IMG/VR virus record: IMGVR_UViG_3300020437_000518
Span: 1 to 28,882 of that record
From: a virus
Direction: 5' to 3' (one strand)
Length of the DNA stretch: 28,882 bases
The position numbers and the translations under genes are program-made. Of the stretch, positions 1 through 6,343 are shown piece by piece (positions within the stretch are counted from its first letter, which is position 1; every line of letters starts with the position of its first letter). The notes below the pieces were generated by a model. It made no database searches and had not been told where the DNA came from. It saw only the letters and a program-made list of their open reading frames with translations.

Positions 1-872
1 TCAAAACCACTTCTATCTTCATAACCACTAGGAACTTTTACCGTACCTGTGCCGTGAGGAGATAAATTAATATCTTTGTTTGAAGCACCAGTTGACATTG
101 TTTGACCATTGATTGTAATGTCATCAATAACTAGTGAAGTTAAACCTGCTATATCTGTTGTTGTAGCACCTAAAGTTAATGTAGATGAACCTAAAGTTGT
201 TTCACCATTTGTTGATAACTTAGCATTGGTTACTGCGTCATCAGCTATTTGGTTTGTATCTACACCAGAATTTGTTATGTTAAAGGTTACTACGTTGTTT
301 GTAATTGCTGAATCTAAACCAGTACCACCTGTAAATGTCAAAGTCTCATTAGTGTTGTAAGTGTCTGTACCAGTATCGCCAGCTAAATCTATATTTGAAA
401 AGATTGTTTCAAAAGATAAATTACCTGAACCGTCAGTTTTCATAAACTGACCTGCTGTACCATCACCATTAGGTAATGTAAATGTTGTTGAAGCAGCTGC
501 GTTGTTAGGTGCTTTTAAGGCAACAAAGTTTGAACCGTTGTTTGTGCCTTCGTTAAATTTAATTGTACCACCTGCTGTAGCAGAATTACCTACAATTAAT
601 TCATCTATTGATTTATTTGAATCAACAATAATTGTTGAGTTAGCAGTTAAAGCACCGTGAGCGTGGTCATTTAAATCTGCAAAATATTTACCGCCAATAA
701 TATCAATACTTGTTGCGTCACCGTTTCCATCTACTGAACCAGTACCTATGAATAATCTATCACCTAGATTTGCTTGTGAACCTGTACCGAATGTTAATGC
801 TAATTCACCTTGTTTTAGTGTTGAAGGTGCTGAAGTTGCGGAACTTCTTTTTATCTGTATTATAGTTGCCAT
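1..872 (-). CDS. Tail-fibre-type structural protein, N-terminal 290 residues (cut by left edge)
   Basis: The reading frame opens at the ATG at 872 and stays open to the window edge, so only the N-terminal 290 residues are visible. It begins MATIIQIKRSSATSAPSTLK and goes on with 'GELALTFGTG', an opening typical of fibre and tail-decorating proteins of marine T4-like phages. The rest is rich in Gly, Thr, Asn and Ser and carries the 'ADDAVTNAKLS' type motif (near residue 225) that recurs in phage fibre shafts; no Cys is seen. An AGGGAT Shine-Dalgarno lies about 7 bases before the ATG, and the gene follows the 82-residue gene after 9 bases. Role (inference): outer virion protein, probably fibre or adhesin; the receptor-binding end is outside the window. 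Confidence 0.75.
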   Translation of the reverse strand, partial: MATIIQIKRSSATSAPSTLKQGELALTFGTGSQANLGDRLFIGTGSVDGNGDATSIDIIGGKYFADLNDHAHGALTANSTIIVDSNKSIDELIVGNSATAGGTIKFNEGTNNGSNFVALKAPNNAAASTTFTLPNGDGTAGQFMKTDGSGNLSFETIFSNIDLAGDTGTDTYNTNETLTFTGGTGLDSAITNNVVTFNITNSGVDTNQIADDAVTNAKLSTNGETTLGSSTLTLGATTTDIAGLTSLVIDDITINGQTMSTGASNKDINLSPHGTGTVKVPSGYEDRSGF

Positions 873-881
873 TTTTTATCC

Positions 882-1130
882 CTAAAAGTTACCACAATTA
901 AACAAGAGCGTTCCGGTTGTGGTTACTATCTCCGTTCTGGTTACAAATTTACCATCAGAAGCTCTATATTGTAATAATGCACCATCATTTAATTCCGTTG
1001 TGTCAACATCACCTAATAATTTTAATTGTAAAGTGCTGTTCCCAGCCGCCTGCGCTGAGGGTAAGGTTACTGAAACTTTTTGTGGACCGGCACTTGTATT
1101 TACATTAATTTTAGCTGTTATATCAGGCAT
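882..1130 (-). CDS. Small virion-associated protein with 'DVDTTELNDG' motif
   Basis: An 82-residue protein. Its central part (about residues 40-65, 'LLGDVDTTELNDGALLQYRASDG') resembles the linker motif 'DVD...L..G..L.Y....G.FV' found inside marine phage fibre proteins; a related version ('ITDVTVSSPVAGDTLVYNGS') occurs in the 530-residue fibre protein at 21491-23083. It has its own late promoter (1151-1158) and a GGGAAAG ribosome-binding site. It sits directly before the fibre-type gene at 1-872. Inference: a small structural or fibre-assembly protein. No enzymatic motif is visible, and its single Cys (residue 79) is close to the C-terminus. Confidence 0.7.
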   Translation of the reverse strand: MPDITAKINVNTSAGPQKVSVTLPSAQAAGNSTLQLKLLGDVDTTELNDGALLQYRASDGKFVTRTEIVTTTGTLLFNCGNF

Positions 1131-1150
1131 TAATCTTTCCCTCTTTTCTA

Positions 1151-1158
1151 TATTTATA
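1151..1158 (-). promoter_or_regulatory. T4-type late promoter (TATAAATA)
   Basis: A perfect TATAAATA octamer on the minus strand lies 20 bases before the ATG at 1130, with a GGGAAAG ribosome-binding site between. T4 late promoters consist essentially of this -10 octamer, read by the gp55 sigma factor. It would drive the 82-residue gene and the fibre-type gene beyond it. Confidence 0.7.
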
Positions 1159-1175
1159 ACGAAAAAGAGTTAGAA

Positions 1176-1511
1176 TTAAGTAGTAACCTGTGGTCTAACA
1201 GAAATTAATCCCTCAATAACTCTGGTAACAACATCACCGGTGACGATTTCTAAATCATAAACATATCTAGTATCTTCAAGAGCTGCTGTTTGAGTTGCTG
1301 TAAGAGATAAGGTAACGACACCAGTAGCTGCGTCTGAAGCTATGGTCGTTGTAAAATCTTGTCGGGTCTTCGTGGATTGATAGCCCTTTGCTAACTTCGC
1401 TCTGGCAGTATAACCTGTCAGGTCAAAAGCATTACCATTTGCGTCTTTTACGGTTACATCCGAAGTAAAAGTGGCGCCTTGGTCAATCTGTAAGTTAGCA
1501 ATTGCAGCCAT
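1176..1511 (-). CDS. Small structural protein, all-beta (BppU-N-like)
   Basis: A 111-residue protein with the pattern 'QGATFTSDVTVKDANGNAFDLTGYTARAKL...TGVVTLSLTATQTAAL...YVYDLEI..GDVVTRVIEG'. This resembles small beta-sandwich proteins of phage tails that begin by describing a polarised 'DLTGYTARAK' strand pair (the N-terminal domain of BppU-type baseplate proteins has a similar order). No catalytic residues are apparent. The ATG overlaps or abuts the stop of the upstream 72-residue gene (TAGATG), so it is probably translated by coupling. Function beyond 'virion-associated' is inference. Confidence 0.7.
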   Translation of the reverse strand: MAAIANLQIDQGATFTSDVTVKDANGNAFDLTGYTARAKLAKGYQSTKTRQDFTTTIASDAATGVVTLSLTATQTAALEDTRYVYDLEIVTGDVVTRVIEGLISVRPQVTT

Positions 1512-1730
1512 CTATTTTTTCTCTTCTTTTTTAATTTCTGTTTCTGGTGCTTCTTTTTTAATTAATTCTACTATTTTAGCGTTATAATGATTAGTCAAAA
1601 CTTCAATTTTTTCAAGCTCAAGTTTATGTCTCGTTGCGTTCACCTGAATTTCTTGTCTTACCACTAGGTAATTTTGTAATTCAGGACTGAATTTTGTCTC
1701 ATCATATTGTTTACCATCTATTGTAATCAT
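1512..1730 (-). CDS. Small charged coiled-coil protein (DUF6447-like)
   Basis: A 72-residue protein starting 'MITIDGKQYDETKFSPELQNYL', followed by a helix rich in Glu, Lys and Leu and a Lys/Glu tail. The 'TIDGKxYD' opening followed by one long helix matches my memory of the DUF6447 family of small marine phage proteins; function unknown. It is the first gene behind the minus-strand late promoter at 1755-1762, with AAGGAGA 7 bases before the ATG. It leads the leftward block of small structural genes. Confidence 0.7.
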   Translation of the reverse strand: MITIDGKQYDETKFSPELQNYLVVRQEIQVNATRHKLELEKIEVLTNHYNAKIVELIKKEAPETEIKKEEKK

Positions 1731-1754
1731 ACCAAATTCTCCTTTGTACTATAC

Positions 1755-1762
1755 TATTTATA
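1755..1762 (-). promoter_or_regulatory. T4-type late promoter (TATAAATA), leftward
   Basis: A perfect TATAAATA octamer on the minus strand lies 24 bases upstream of the ATG at 1730. It is separated by a single base from the rightward octamer at 1764-1771, making a compact back-to-back divergent pair. Confidence 0.75.
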
Positions 1763-1763
1763 T

Positions 1764-1771
1764 TATAAATA
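1764..1771 (+). promoter_or_regulatory. T4-type late promoter (TATAAATA), rightward
   Basis: A perfect TATAAATA octamer on the plus strand is followed by AGGAGA (1782-1787) and the ATG at 1794. It is the rightward half of the back-to-back pair and serves the isolated plus-strand gene. Confidence 0.75.
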
Positions 1772-1793
1772 AAGCTATAATAGGAGAAAAATT

Positions 1794-2129
1794 ATGGCTT
1801 TTTGGGCTCTAACGACATATACTAGACCGGACACATCAACTGAATTCTATATCAGAAAGAGTGTTTTAGAATTAAAAGGTAATACAGCAATAGGCGAAAA
1901 AATTGTTGAATTAGAAAATGCTGGTAAAATTACTCATTACTCTATTTCAGAGTCAGCAGATAATCTAAAACAATATATTAAGATAGGATTTGATAGTGAA
2001 GCGACTTATAATACTTTAAAATCATTTGTTGACGGTGACGCTGAAGGTTCAACTGAAAAAGCGACTTGGTTATCATCAACAGGAATAACAGCAGAAACAA
2101 CTACATCTACATCTGAACCTAGTGTATAG
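1794..2129 (+). CDS. Unknown late protein, isolated on the plus strand
   Basis: A 111-residue protein I do not recognise. The N-terminal part, 'MAFWALTTYTRPDTSTEFY', is followed by an alternating strand/helix pattern (residues 20-85) and a Thr/Ser/Glu-rich tail (residues 85-111) that is probably disordered. No Cys, signal peptide or membrane segment. It has an ideal AGGAGA ribosome-binding site and its own late promoter, and is the only rightward gene between two leftward blocks. Its 3' end overlaps the oppositely oriented 180-residue gene by 11 bases, tail to tail. Strong expression signals and late timing suggest a virion or assembly protein (inference). Confidence 0.75.
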   Translation: MAFWALTTYTRPDTSTEFYIRKSVLELKGNTAIGEKIVELENAGKITHYSISESADNLKQYIKIGFDSEATYNTLKSFVDGDAEGSTEKATWLSSTGITAETTTSTSEPSV

Positions 2130-2661
2130 GTTTATAAGGTAAGTTAATCTTATCAGTAGTAGCTGCAATATTCTGCCAACATAAATCATCATTAGGATTG
2201 CAAGTTGCATATAGACCAGGTAATACTTTATAACCTAAATCATCATCTAATAATCTAACAATACGTTTTATAGCATTTCTTTTTCTAGGTGTTTGAATAG
2301 AAAAGAAACAATCATAACCATTTTCTTTTGCCCATTTTGTTTGATATGGTATAAACCAATCTACAGCTGGTCTTAACTTTTCTTTTACATCTTTTGTCAT
2401 AGACCTTTGTCTAAAATCAGGATTTGTAAAATGTCTATCACATACTCTTACTAGATTATTACCATAGTCATATACACCTGAAAAACTAACAGGTGCATTT
2501 TTATATTCTAGTACGGTAAATAATTTATAATTAGACCATCTTTTTTGCATTTTTTCAATAGAGTAATTTTTAGCGTTCTCATCTTTCATAGAACTAGCTA
2601 ATAAAAATAAACCTGATAGTCTATTAAAATCTCTTATCTCTCGTACAATGCAATCTTCCAT
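2119..2661 (-). CDS. Possible GNAT-like acyltransferase, end of enzyme cassette
   Basis: A 180-residue protein. The order of predicted elements (helices at residues 10-45, then strand-turn-strand 'KLFTVLEYKNAPVSFSGVYD', then 'LVRVCDRHFTNP', a long helix with 'VDWFIPYQTKWAKENGYDCFFSI', then 'PRKRNAIKRIVRLLDDDLGYKV') resembles a GNAT acetyltransferase fold. A clear acetyl-CoA loop (Q/RxxGxG/A) is not visible, so the assignment is weak. The gene starts inside the 3' end of the TauD-like gene (28-base overlap), so it belongs to the same transcript, and it is last in the cassette. A related but inactive fold or a protein-binding role is equally possible. Confidence 0.7.
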   Translation of the reverse strand: MEDCIVREIRDFNRLSGLFLLASSMKDENAKNYSIEKMQKRWSNYKLFTVLEYKNAPVSFSGVYDYGNNLVRVCDRHFTNPDFRQRSMTKDVKEKLRPAVDWFIPYQTKWAKENGYDCFFSIQTPRKRNAIKRIVRLLDDDLGYKVLPGLYATCNPNDDLCWQNIAATTDKINLPYKPIH

Positions 2662-3359
2662 AAATGTCTCTTACTACCACCATTTTCTCTTTTGTGGTTT
2701 GTCGCCTTGTTATTATAAATTAAAAGTTGACCTTTTTGCCATTTGTGTCTGTGAATTCTTTTTGGGTCATATAATTTATTTTTAATCATTTGCATTTCTG
2801 GCAAATCATTATATGCCTCACAATAATATAAGTAAACACCCTCTTTGTCACCTTGTATTAATTCGTGTTCTACTTTTCTATACTTTCTTCTAAACCATCT
2901 TCTTTCTGCTTCACTTCTAAAATGATAACCATATTGTTTGTCGTGAATAAATCTATTCATATCAAATTGAACTTTATCGTCTTTATGTTTTCTATAATAA
3001 TCAGGTATATCATCAAGTATTCTACTTGATACAAATAAAGTATTACCAGCATTTTCATCTATGTCAACTGAATATAGAGCAACATACTCTGGTGGATTTT
3101 CTGAATAACCTTTATCTATATGCCATTCTAATTCAGTATTACCTTTTAGATTCTCTTTTGCTAATGCTCGTTCATCACTTACGATATTAACAAACATTTG
3201 GTCAAAAGGATCCTGTGGTGCCGGTCTAAATGCGTTTTCTAAAAAATTCCAAATTTCTACCTGGCTACAAGGTACGTTTTCTAGCACCGTCAAGTCCACC
3301 TCGTTTTGTAGCAATGGGTAAACGCTTCGGCTGTTCCAATCTAGGGTGTTGTGTTTCAT
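2634..3359 (-). CDS. TauD/TfdA-like Fe(II)/2-oxoglutarate dioxygenase
   Basis: A 241-residue protein with the iron-binding facial triad of the TauD-type family: 'ELEWHIDKG' gives His80 and Asp82, and 'NHKRENGGSKRHLWK' gives the distal His222. Arg231 is in the expected place for the 2-oxoglutarate carboxylate. 'IYNNKATNHKR' is the typical strand before the distal His. Such enzymes hydroxylate or desaturate small molecules or peptide-bound residues using O2 and 2-oxoglutarate. Its first 31 codons overlap the last 31 of the upstream radical SAM gene in another frame. The next internal Met is residue 55, which would still retain the catalytic core, so the exact start is not certain. Substrate unknown. 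Confidence 0.82.
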   Translation of the reverse strand: MKHNTLDWNSRSVYPLLQNEVDLTVLENVPCSQVEIWNFLENAFRPAPQDPFDQMFVNIVSDERALAKENLKGNTELEWHIDKGYSENPPEYVALYSVDIDENAGNTLFVSSRILDDIPDYYRKHKDDKVQFDMNRFIHDKQYGYHFRSEAERRWFRRKYRKVEHELIQGDKEGVYLYYCEAYNDLPEMQMIKNKLYDPKRIHRHKWQKGQLLIYNNKATNHKRENGGSKRHLWKIALYER

Positions 3360-4239
3360 CTATTTTTCCGTAATAATCAAAAAATGGTTCTATTTGATAA
3401 TCGTCTGTTATTATACCTCTTCTCTTACTATTTGTCAATGGTAGACCTTCATCATCTACTGACCAATCAGTTATCTTACCATACATCTTGCCCATAGAGG
3501 TTTTAAAATCAAAGGTACAAGTATTAGTTTCTTTAACACCATCAATAGTAAAATTAGGCACAATATCGCCTACTAAATTTCTCATAATACTAATCATTTC
3601 ATATATTGTAAAAGTATGACTATCTAAAAAATTTCCCATTTTACCTATTGATTTAACTCTTAACATTATAGGAAAATGAGGTCCTATTTTTCTATTATAC
3701 TTTTCACATAAACTAATTATATGCGATATTAAAGGTTGTAATATATGAATATTAGAGGGGTCTATAATAACATTTACGTGAGGAACTAAATTATTTTTAA
3801 TACAATTATCTAGGGCTCTCATTTTTAGTTTAGCATATTTACCATTATCAAATCTTTTATATACTTCATCATCTAAACCACCATTCATACTTAAACCAAT
3901 CCAGGTCATACCTGATTTTTTTAGACCTTTTACATAATCTTCCTGTGCTAATTTCAAACCATTAGTTAACATATTAGGTCTATGTTTATATTTTCTAGTT
4001 ATCTCAATTAACTTAAATAAGTCATTATTTAAAGTAGGTTCAGCACCGATAAATCTAATGTGAGTTTTATTAGGTAATCTTTTAATTACGTCTTCAAACT
4101 TTTTTACATCTACGTCTGGAAATTTTGGATTATTTAACATATCACCAAGATAACAATTAGCACAAGCCATATTGCATTGATAAGTTGTCTGAACAGACAA
4201 AATAGGAAATATATTATTTTCTGGTTTCATTACTTCCAT
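3265..4239 (-). CDS. Radical SAM protein (CX3CX2C)
   Basis: A 324-residue radical SAM enzyme. 'YQCNMACANCYLG' gives the [4Fe-4S]-binding cysteines 22, 26 and 29, and 'RFIGAEPTL' (residues 62-70) is the GGEP-type motif contacting SAM. 'MLTNGLKL' and 'WIGLSMNGG' match the later barrel strands. A C-terminal auxiliary-cluster (SPASM/twitch) Cys set is not seen. The basic C-terminal 31 residues are encoded within the overlap with the TauD-like gene. Start 4239 has GAGGA about 7 bases upstream; the ATG at 4230 (TAATG with the preceding stop) is an alternative. Position between two 2OG oxygenases suggests a shared pathway (inference). Confidence 0.85.
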   Translation of the reverse strand: MEVMKPENNIFPILSVQTTYQCNMACANCYLGDMLNNPKFPDVDVKKFEDVIKRLPNKTHIRFIGAEPTLNNDLFKLIEITRKYKHRPNMLTNGLKLAQEDYVKGLKKSGMTWIGLSMNGGLDDEVYKRFDNGKYAKLKMRALDNCIKNNLVPHVNVIIDPSNIHILQPLISHIISLCEKYNRKIGPHFPIMLRVKSIGKMGNFLDSHTFTIYEMISIMRNLVGDIVPNFTIDGVKETNTCTFDFKTSMGKMYGKITDWSVDDEGLPLTNSKRRGIITDDYQIEPFFDYYGKIDETQHPRLEQPKRLPIATKRGGLDGARKRTL

Positions 4240-4844
4240 AAAATATCCTCAAATATTTTATCAATAGCTTCTTTACAACATTTTATATTCATAACTAACA
4301 TAGTGCTATCATCTGAAAAAGAAAATATATGGTGTTGTTTATTTGTATTTAAAAAGTATGTATAACCTCTATTAAAATTTAGTATCTTATCTTCATACAT
4401 AAAATACAACCAACTAGGATTACATTTTTTAATAGGAACTATTAATCTCATAAACTTTTGTTCACCAAATTTATAACTATCTCTATGAGGTGGAAAATAA
4501 CCACCTTTTCTAAAGTTTAAAAAATGTGTTCTACACAACCAAGGTTTATAAGGGTCAACTAATTTTTGAACTTCTTTACTTTTATGATAAACAGGTGTTA
4601 ATGATGTAAAAGAATCTTCACTATAAACTTTACCTGTTTCTTTTGATAATTCATATAAACTATCTAAATCTTTTCCGTCTAACTCACCATTTTCGCTGGT
4701 GACACTTAAACCATATCTTTCTACATTTTTTCTAGGATTATATCTTTTCCATTCAAAGCCGTTTATCTCTTCTAATAACTTCTTTGAATTACAATTATTT
4801 TTTAATTGTATAAAGTCACCATATGATAATAAGTTATTATACAT
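4230..4844 (-). CDS. 2OG-Fe(II) oxygenase, aspartyl/asparaginyl-hydroxylase-like
   Basis: A 204-residue protein. 'GGYFPPHRDSYKF' gives the HxD pair (His120, Asp122), 'FMRLIVPIKK' (Arg133) matches the conserved strand after it, and 'NTNKQHHIFSFSDDS' holds the distal His (171 or 172). This order is that of the aspartyl/asparaginyl beta-hydroxylase and prolyl-4-hydroxylase-like 2OG oxygenases. The Arg usually found about ten residues after the distal His to hold 2-oxoglutarate is replaced by Ser/Thr, so cofactor binding may differ. The ATG overlaps the methyltransferase stop by one base (TAATG) with AGGAG 7 bases upstream, and the 3' end overlaps the radical SAM gene by 10 bases. A peptide or protein substrate is plausible. 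Confidence 0.8.
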   Translation of the reverse strand: MYNNLLSYGDFIQLKNNCNSKKLLEEINGFEWKRYNPRKNVERYGLSVTSENGELDGKDLDSLYELSKETGKVYSEDSFTSLTPVYHKSKEVQKLVDPYKPWLCRTHFLNFRKGGYFPPHRDSYKFGEQKFMRLIVPIKKCNPSWLYFMYEDKILNFNRGYTYFLNTNKQHHIFSFSDDSTMLVMNIKCCKEAIDKIFEDILWK

Positions 4845-5416
4845 TACTTTACTCCTATGACCATAAATCTATCGTACTTATCTAAATTTAAAGTACCACC
4901 AAACATAATCTTATCTAATTTTAAACTATCTTCAAACTCTTTTATATTATTATGACAATTAATATGGTCGTCAATTTTTTTATAATTGTTTGATTGCAAT
5001 ATTAACAATGTGCCATCTTTACATTGTTTTATCATATTGTCAATAGTTTCTTGTTTTAAATGTTCGCAAGAAGTACAAATTACAATATCATATTTTTTAT
5101 ATTTTTTAAAATCTTCTATTGATTCAATTTTAAATAATACATCATCATATAGTTTATTACCTATCAGTTTTGTATTAGGGTCTTTATCAAAAGATAAGAC
5201 TTGTTCATCTGTATAAATTTTTAGTTTGTTTGCTAAATTACCAAACCATCCAGCAGCTACACATATTTTTGGATTATCAAAATAGTCAAAATACTCTTTT
5301 GATTCAGAAATTAACCAGTCTTTACATTTTTCTTGATTGTCGTTTACTGAATTTATGATGGACTTTACTTGTTCATCATTGGTAATTTCGTCAATCACTT
5401 TTAAAATTCTATCCAT
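4844..5416 (-). CDS. Class I SAM-dependent methyltransferase-like protein
   Basis: 190 residues from the ATG at 5416. An upstream in-frame extension reaches 5518, but it would cross the late promoter and the opposite gene, so 5416 is preferred. Residues 50-62, 'KICVAAGWFGNLANKL', form the glycine-rich SAM loop; 'VLSFDKDPN' (residues 73-81) ends the second strand with the acidic ribose-binding residue; 'YDIVICTSCEHL' (residues 109-120) is motif IV, a signature of a methyltransferase-like group common in marine phages. It is the first gene behind the leftward late promoter at 5443-5450. Substrate unknown. Confidence 0.8.
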   Translation of the reverse strand: MDRILKVIDEITNDEQVKSIINSVNDNQEKCKDWLISESKEYFDYFDNPKICVAAGWFGNLANKLKIYTDEQVLSFDKDPNTKLIGNKLYDDVLFKIESIEDFKKYKKYDIVICTSCEHLKQETIDNMIKQCKDGTLLILQSNNYKKIDDHINCHNNIKEFEDSLKLDKIMFGGTLNLDKYDRFMVIGVK

Positions 5417-5423
5417 AATCTTA

Positions 5424-5431
5424 TATAAATA
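5424..5431 (+). promoter_or_regulatory. T4-type late promoter (TATAAATA) for the rightward enzyme cassette
   Basis: A perfect TATAAATA octamer lies 33 bases before the ATG at 5465. If the octamer spans -13 to -6 as in T4, transcription would start at about 5437, within the interval shared with the opposing promoter at 5443-5450. Confidence 0.7.
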
Positions 5432-5442
5432 TATACAATTAT

Positions 5443-5450
5443 TATTTATA
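5443..5450 (-). promoter_or_regulatory. T4-type late promoter (TATAAATA) for the leftward enzyme cassette
   Basis: A perfect TATAAATA octamer on the minus strand lies 26 bases before the methyltransferase ATG at 5416. It points toward the rightward promoter at 5424-5431, and both predicted start sites fall at about 5437. Confidence 0.7.
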
Positions 5451-5464
5451 AGAGATAATGAAGT

Positions 5465-6343
5465 ATGATGAATAGAGCTATTTTTAGTCTGTATATTGAT
5501 GTGCCTGAAAAAGAACATTATGGTAAGTCAAATTTTAAAGGCGATAGTATTGACAAAGGTTTAAAAACCAGAAATGCCTTTAAGAACAACTATCAGAAAC
5601 TAATTGATTGTAAAACAAAGTATGCCGAATCTATAGGTGCGTCTTTTCATATGTTTGAATATGATGAAGACTATAAAACATATTCTGATAACTTAAAAAA
5701 AGATTTTCCTTATTTAACAGGTTACGAAATAGTTAATTTTTATAAGATACATTTATTGTATATTTTAGCAAAAAAATATGATGAGATATTATACCTAGAT
5801 TTTGACGCTGTGCCTGTTACCAAAGATAATTTTTTTGAAGTATGGGATTTATCTAAAGGTATATGTGTTTATAATAATAACGCTATGGTAAATAAAATGA
5901 ATAGGACTATTGATAAGATGAAACACGGCACTAGAAGTCCTACAGCTAAATTCTTTAACGCTCAGGCAATGCTAATTGCTGGTAGTTATAATCCTAAAAA
6001 TGATGTTATTAATACAGGCATTATAGGTGCTAGAAAAGAAGATATATTAAAGTTAGATTTCTTTGGTAAATTTTATGATACTATGAACTTAATGACAAAA
6101 TTAAAAGATGACGGTCTTGACGGATTATATCCTGAAAATATAATTGATATTTTTAGATATGACAATGAAACAATATTTTCATATAAGGTTGAAGTTAATA
6201 AAGTAAATGTTCAATGGTTAGATAATATATGGCATTATTTTTATGATAATCAATTTTATATACCTAAAGAAACAAAAATAATACACACAATTAATAAAGA
6301 GTTTGAAAATGTTTGGAGGTTTTATGAAAAATATTGTATATAG
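5465..6343 (+). CDS. Glycosyltransferase, GT-A fold with DxD (first of two tandem paralogues)
   Basis: A 292-residue protein. 'YDEILYLDFDAVPVTKDNFF' contains the metal- and sugar-nucleotide-binding DxD (Asp112-x-Asp114) in the context typical of retaining GT-A glycosyltransferases resembling GT8/GT34. 'VINTGIIGARK' (about residues 180-190) and a C-terminal 'KIIHTINKEF' match acceptor-side and C-terminal family elements. No signal peptide or membrane segment, so it should act in the cytoplasm. It is first in the rightward cassette behind the late promoter at 5424-5431. ATG codons at 5465 and 5468 are both possible starts. The next gene is a paralogue. Donor and acceptor are unknown. Confidence 0.82.
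   Translation: MMNRAIFSLYIDVPEKEHYGKSNFKGDSIDKGLKTRNAFKNNYQKLIDCKTKYAESIGASFHMFEYDEDYKTYSDNLKKDFPYLTGYEIVNFYKIHLLYILAKKYDEILYLDFDAVPVTKDNFFEVWDLSKGICVYNNNAMVNKMNRTIDKMKHGTRSPTAKFFNAQAMLIAGSYNPKNDVINTGIIGARKEDILKLDFFGKFYDTMNLMTKLKDDGLDGLYPENIIDIFRYDNETIFSYKVEVNKVNVQWLDNIWHYFYDNQFYIPKETKIIHTINKEFENVWRFYEKYCI
6315..6320 (+). promoter_or_regulatory. Strong Shine-Dalgarno that fixes the start of the second glycosyltransferase
   Basis: GGAGGT, a full-strength ribosome-binding site, lies inside the end of the preceding gene 3 bases before the ATG at 6324. It favours that ATG over the one at 6303, which has no such site. Confidence 0.7.

Noticed and set aside
1-872. Diversity-generating retroelement, suggested by the tropism-determinant-like N-terminus
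   Set aside because: No reverse transcriptase, template repeat or variable repeat is visible; the C-terminal part, where a variable region would lie, is outside the window.
5458-5475. Five-codon upstream reading frame (ATG AAG TAT GAT GAA TAG) overlapping the first glycosyltransferase start
   Set aside because: Too short to separate from chance in AT-rich sequence; no ribosome-binding site of its own is evident.
5417-5518. N-terminal extension of the methyltransferase gene to an upstream ATG at 5518
   Set aside because: The extension would run through the late promoters and into the opposing glycosyltransferase gene; the extra residues look random, while the ATG at 5416 starts the conserved-looking protein 27 bases after the promoter.
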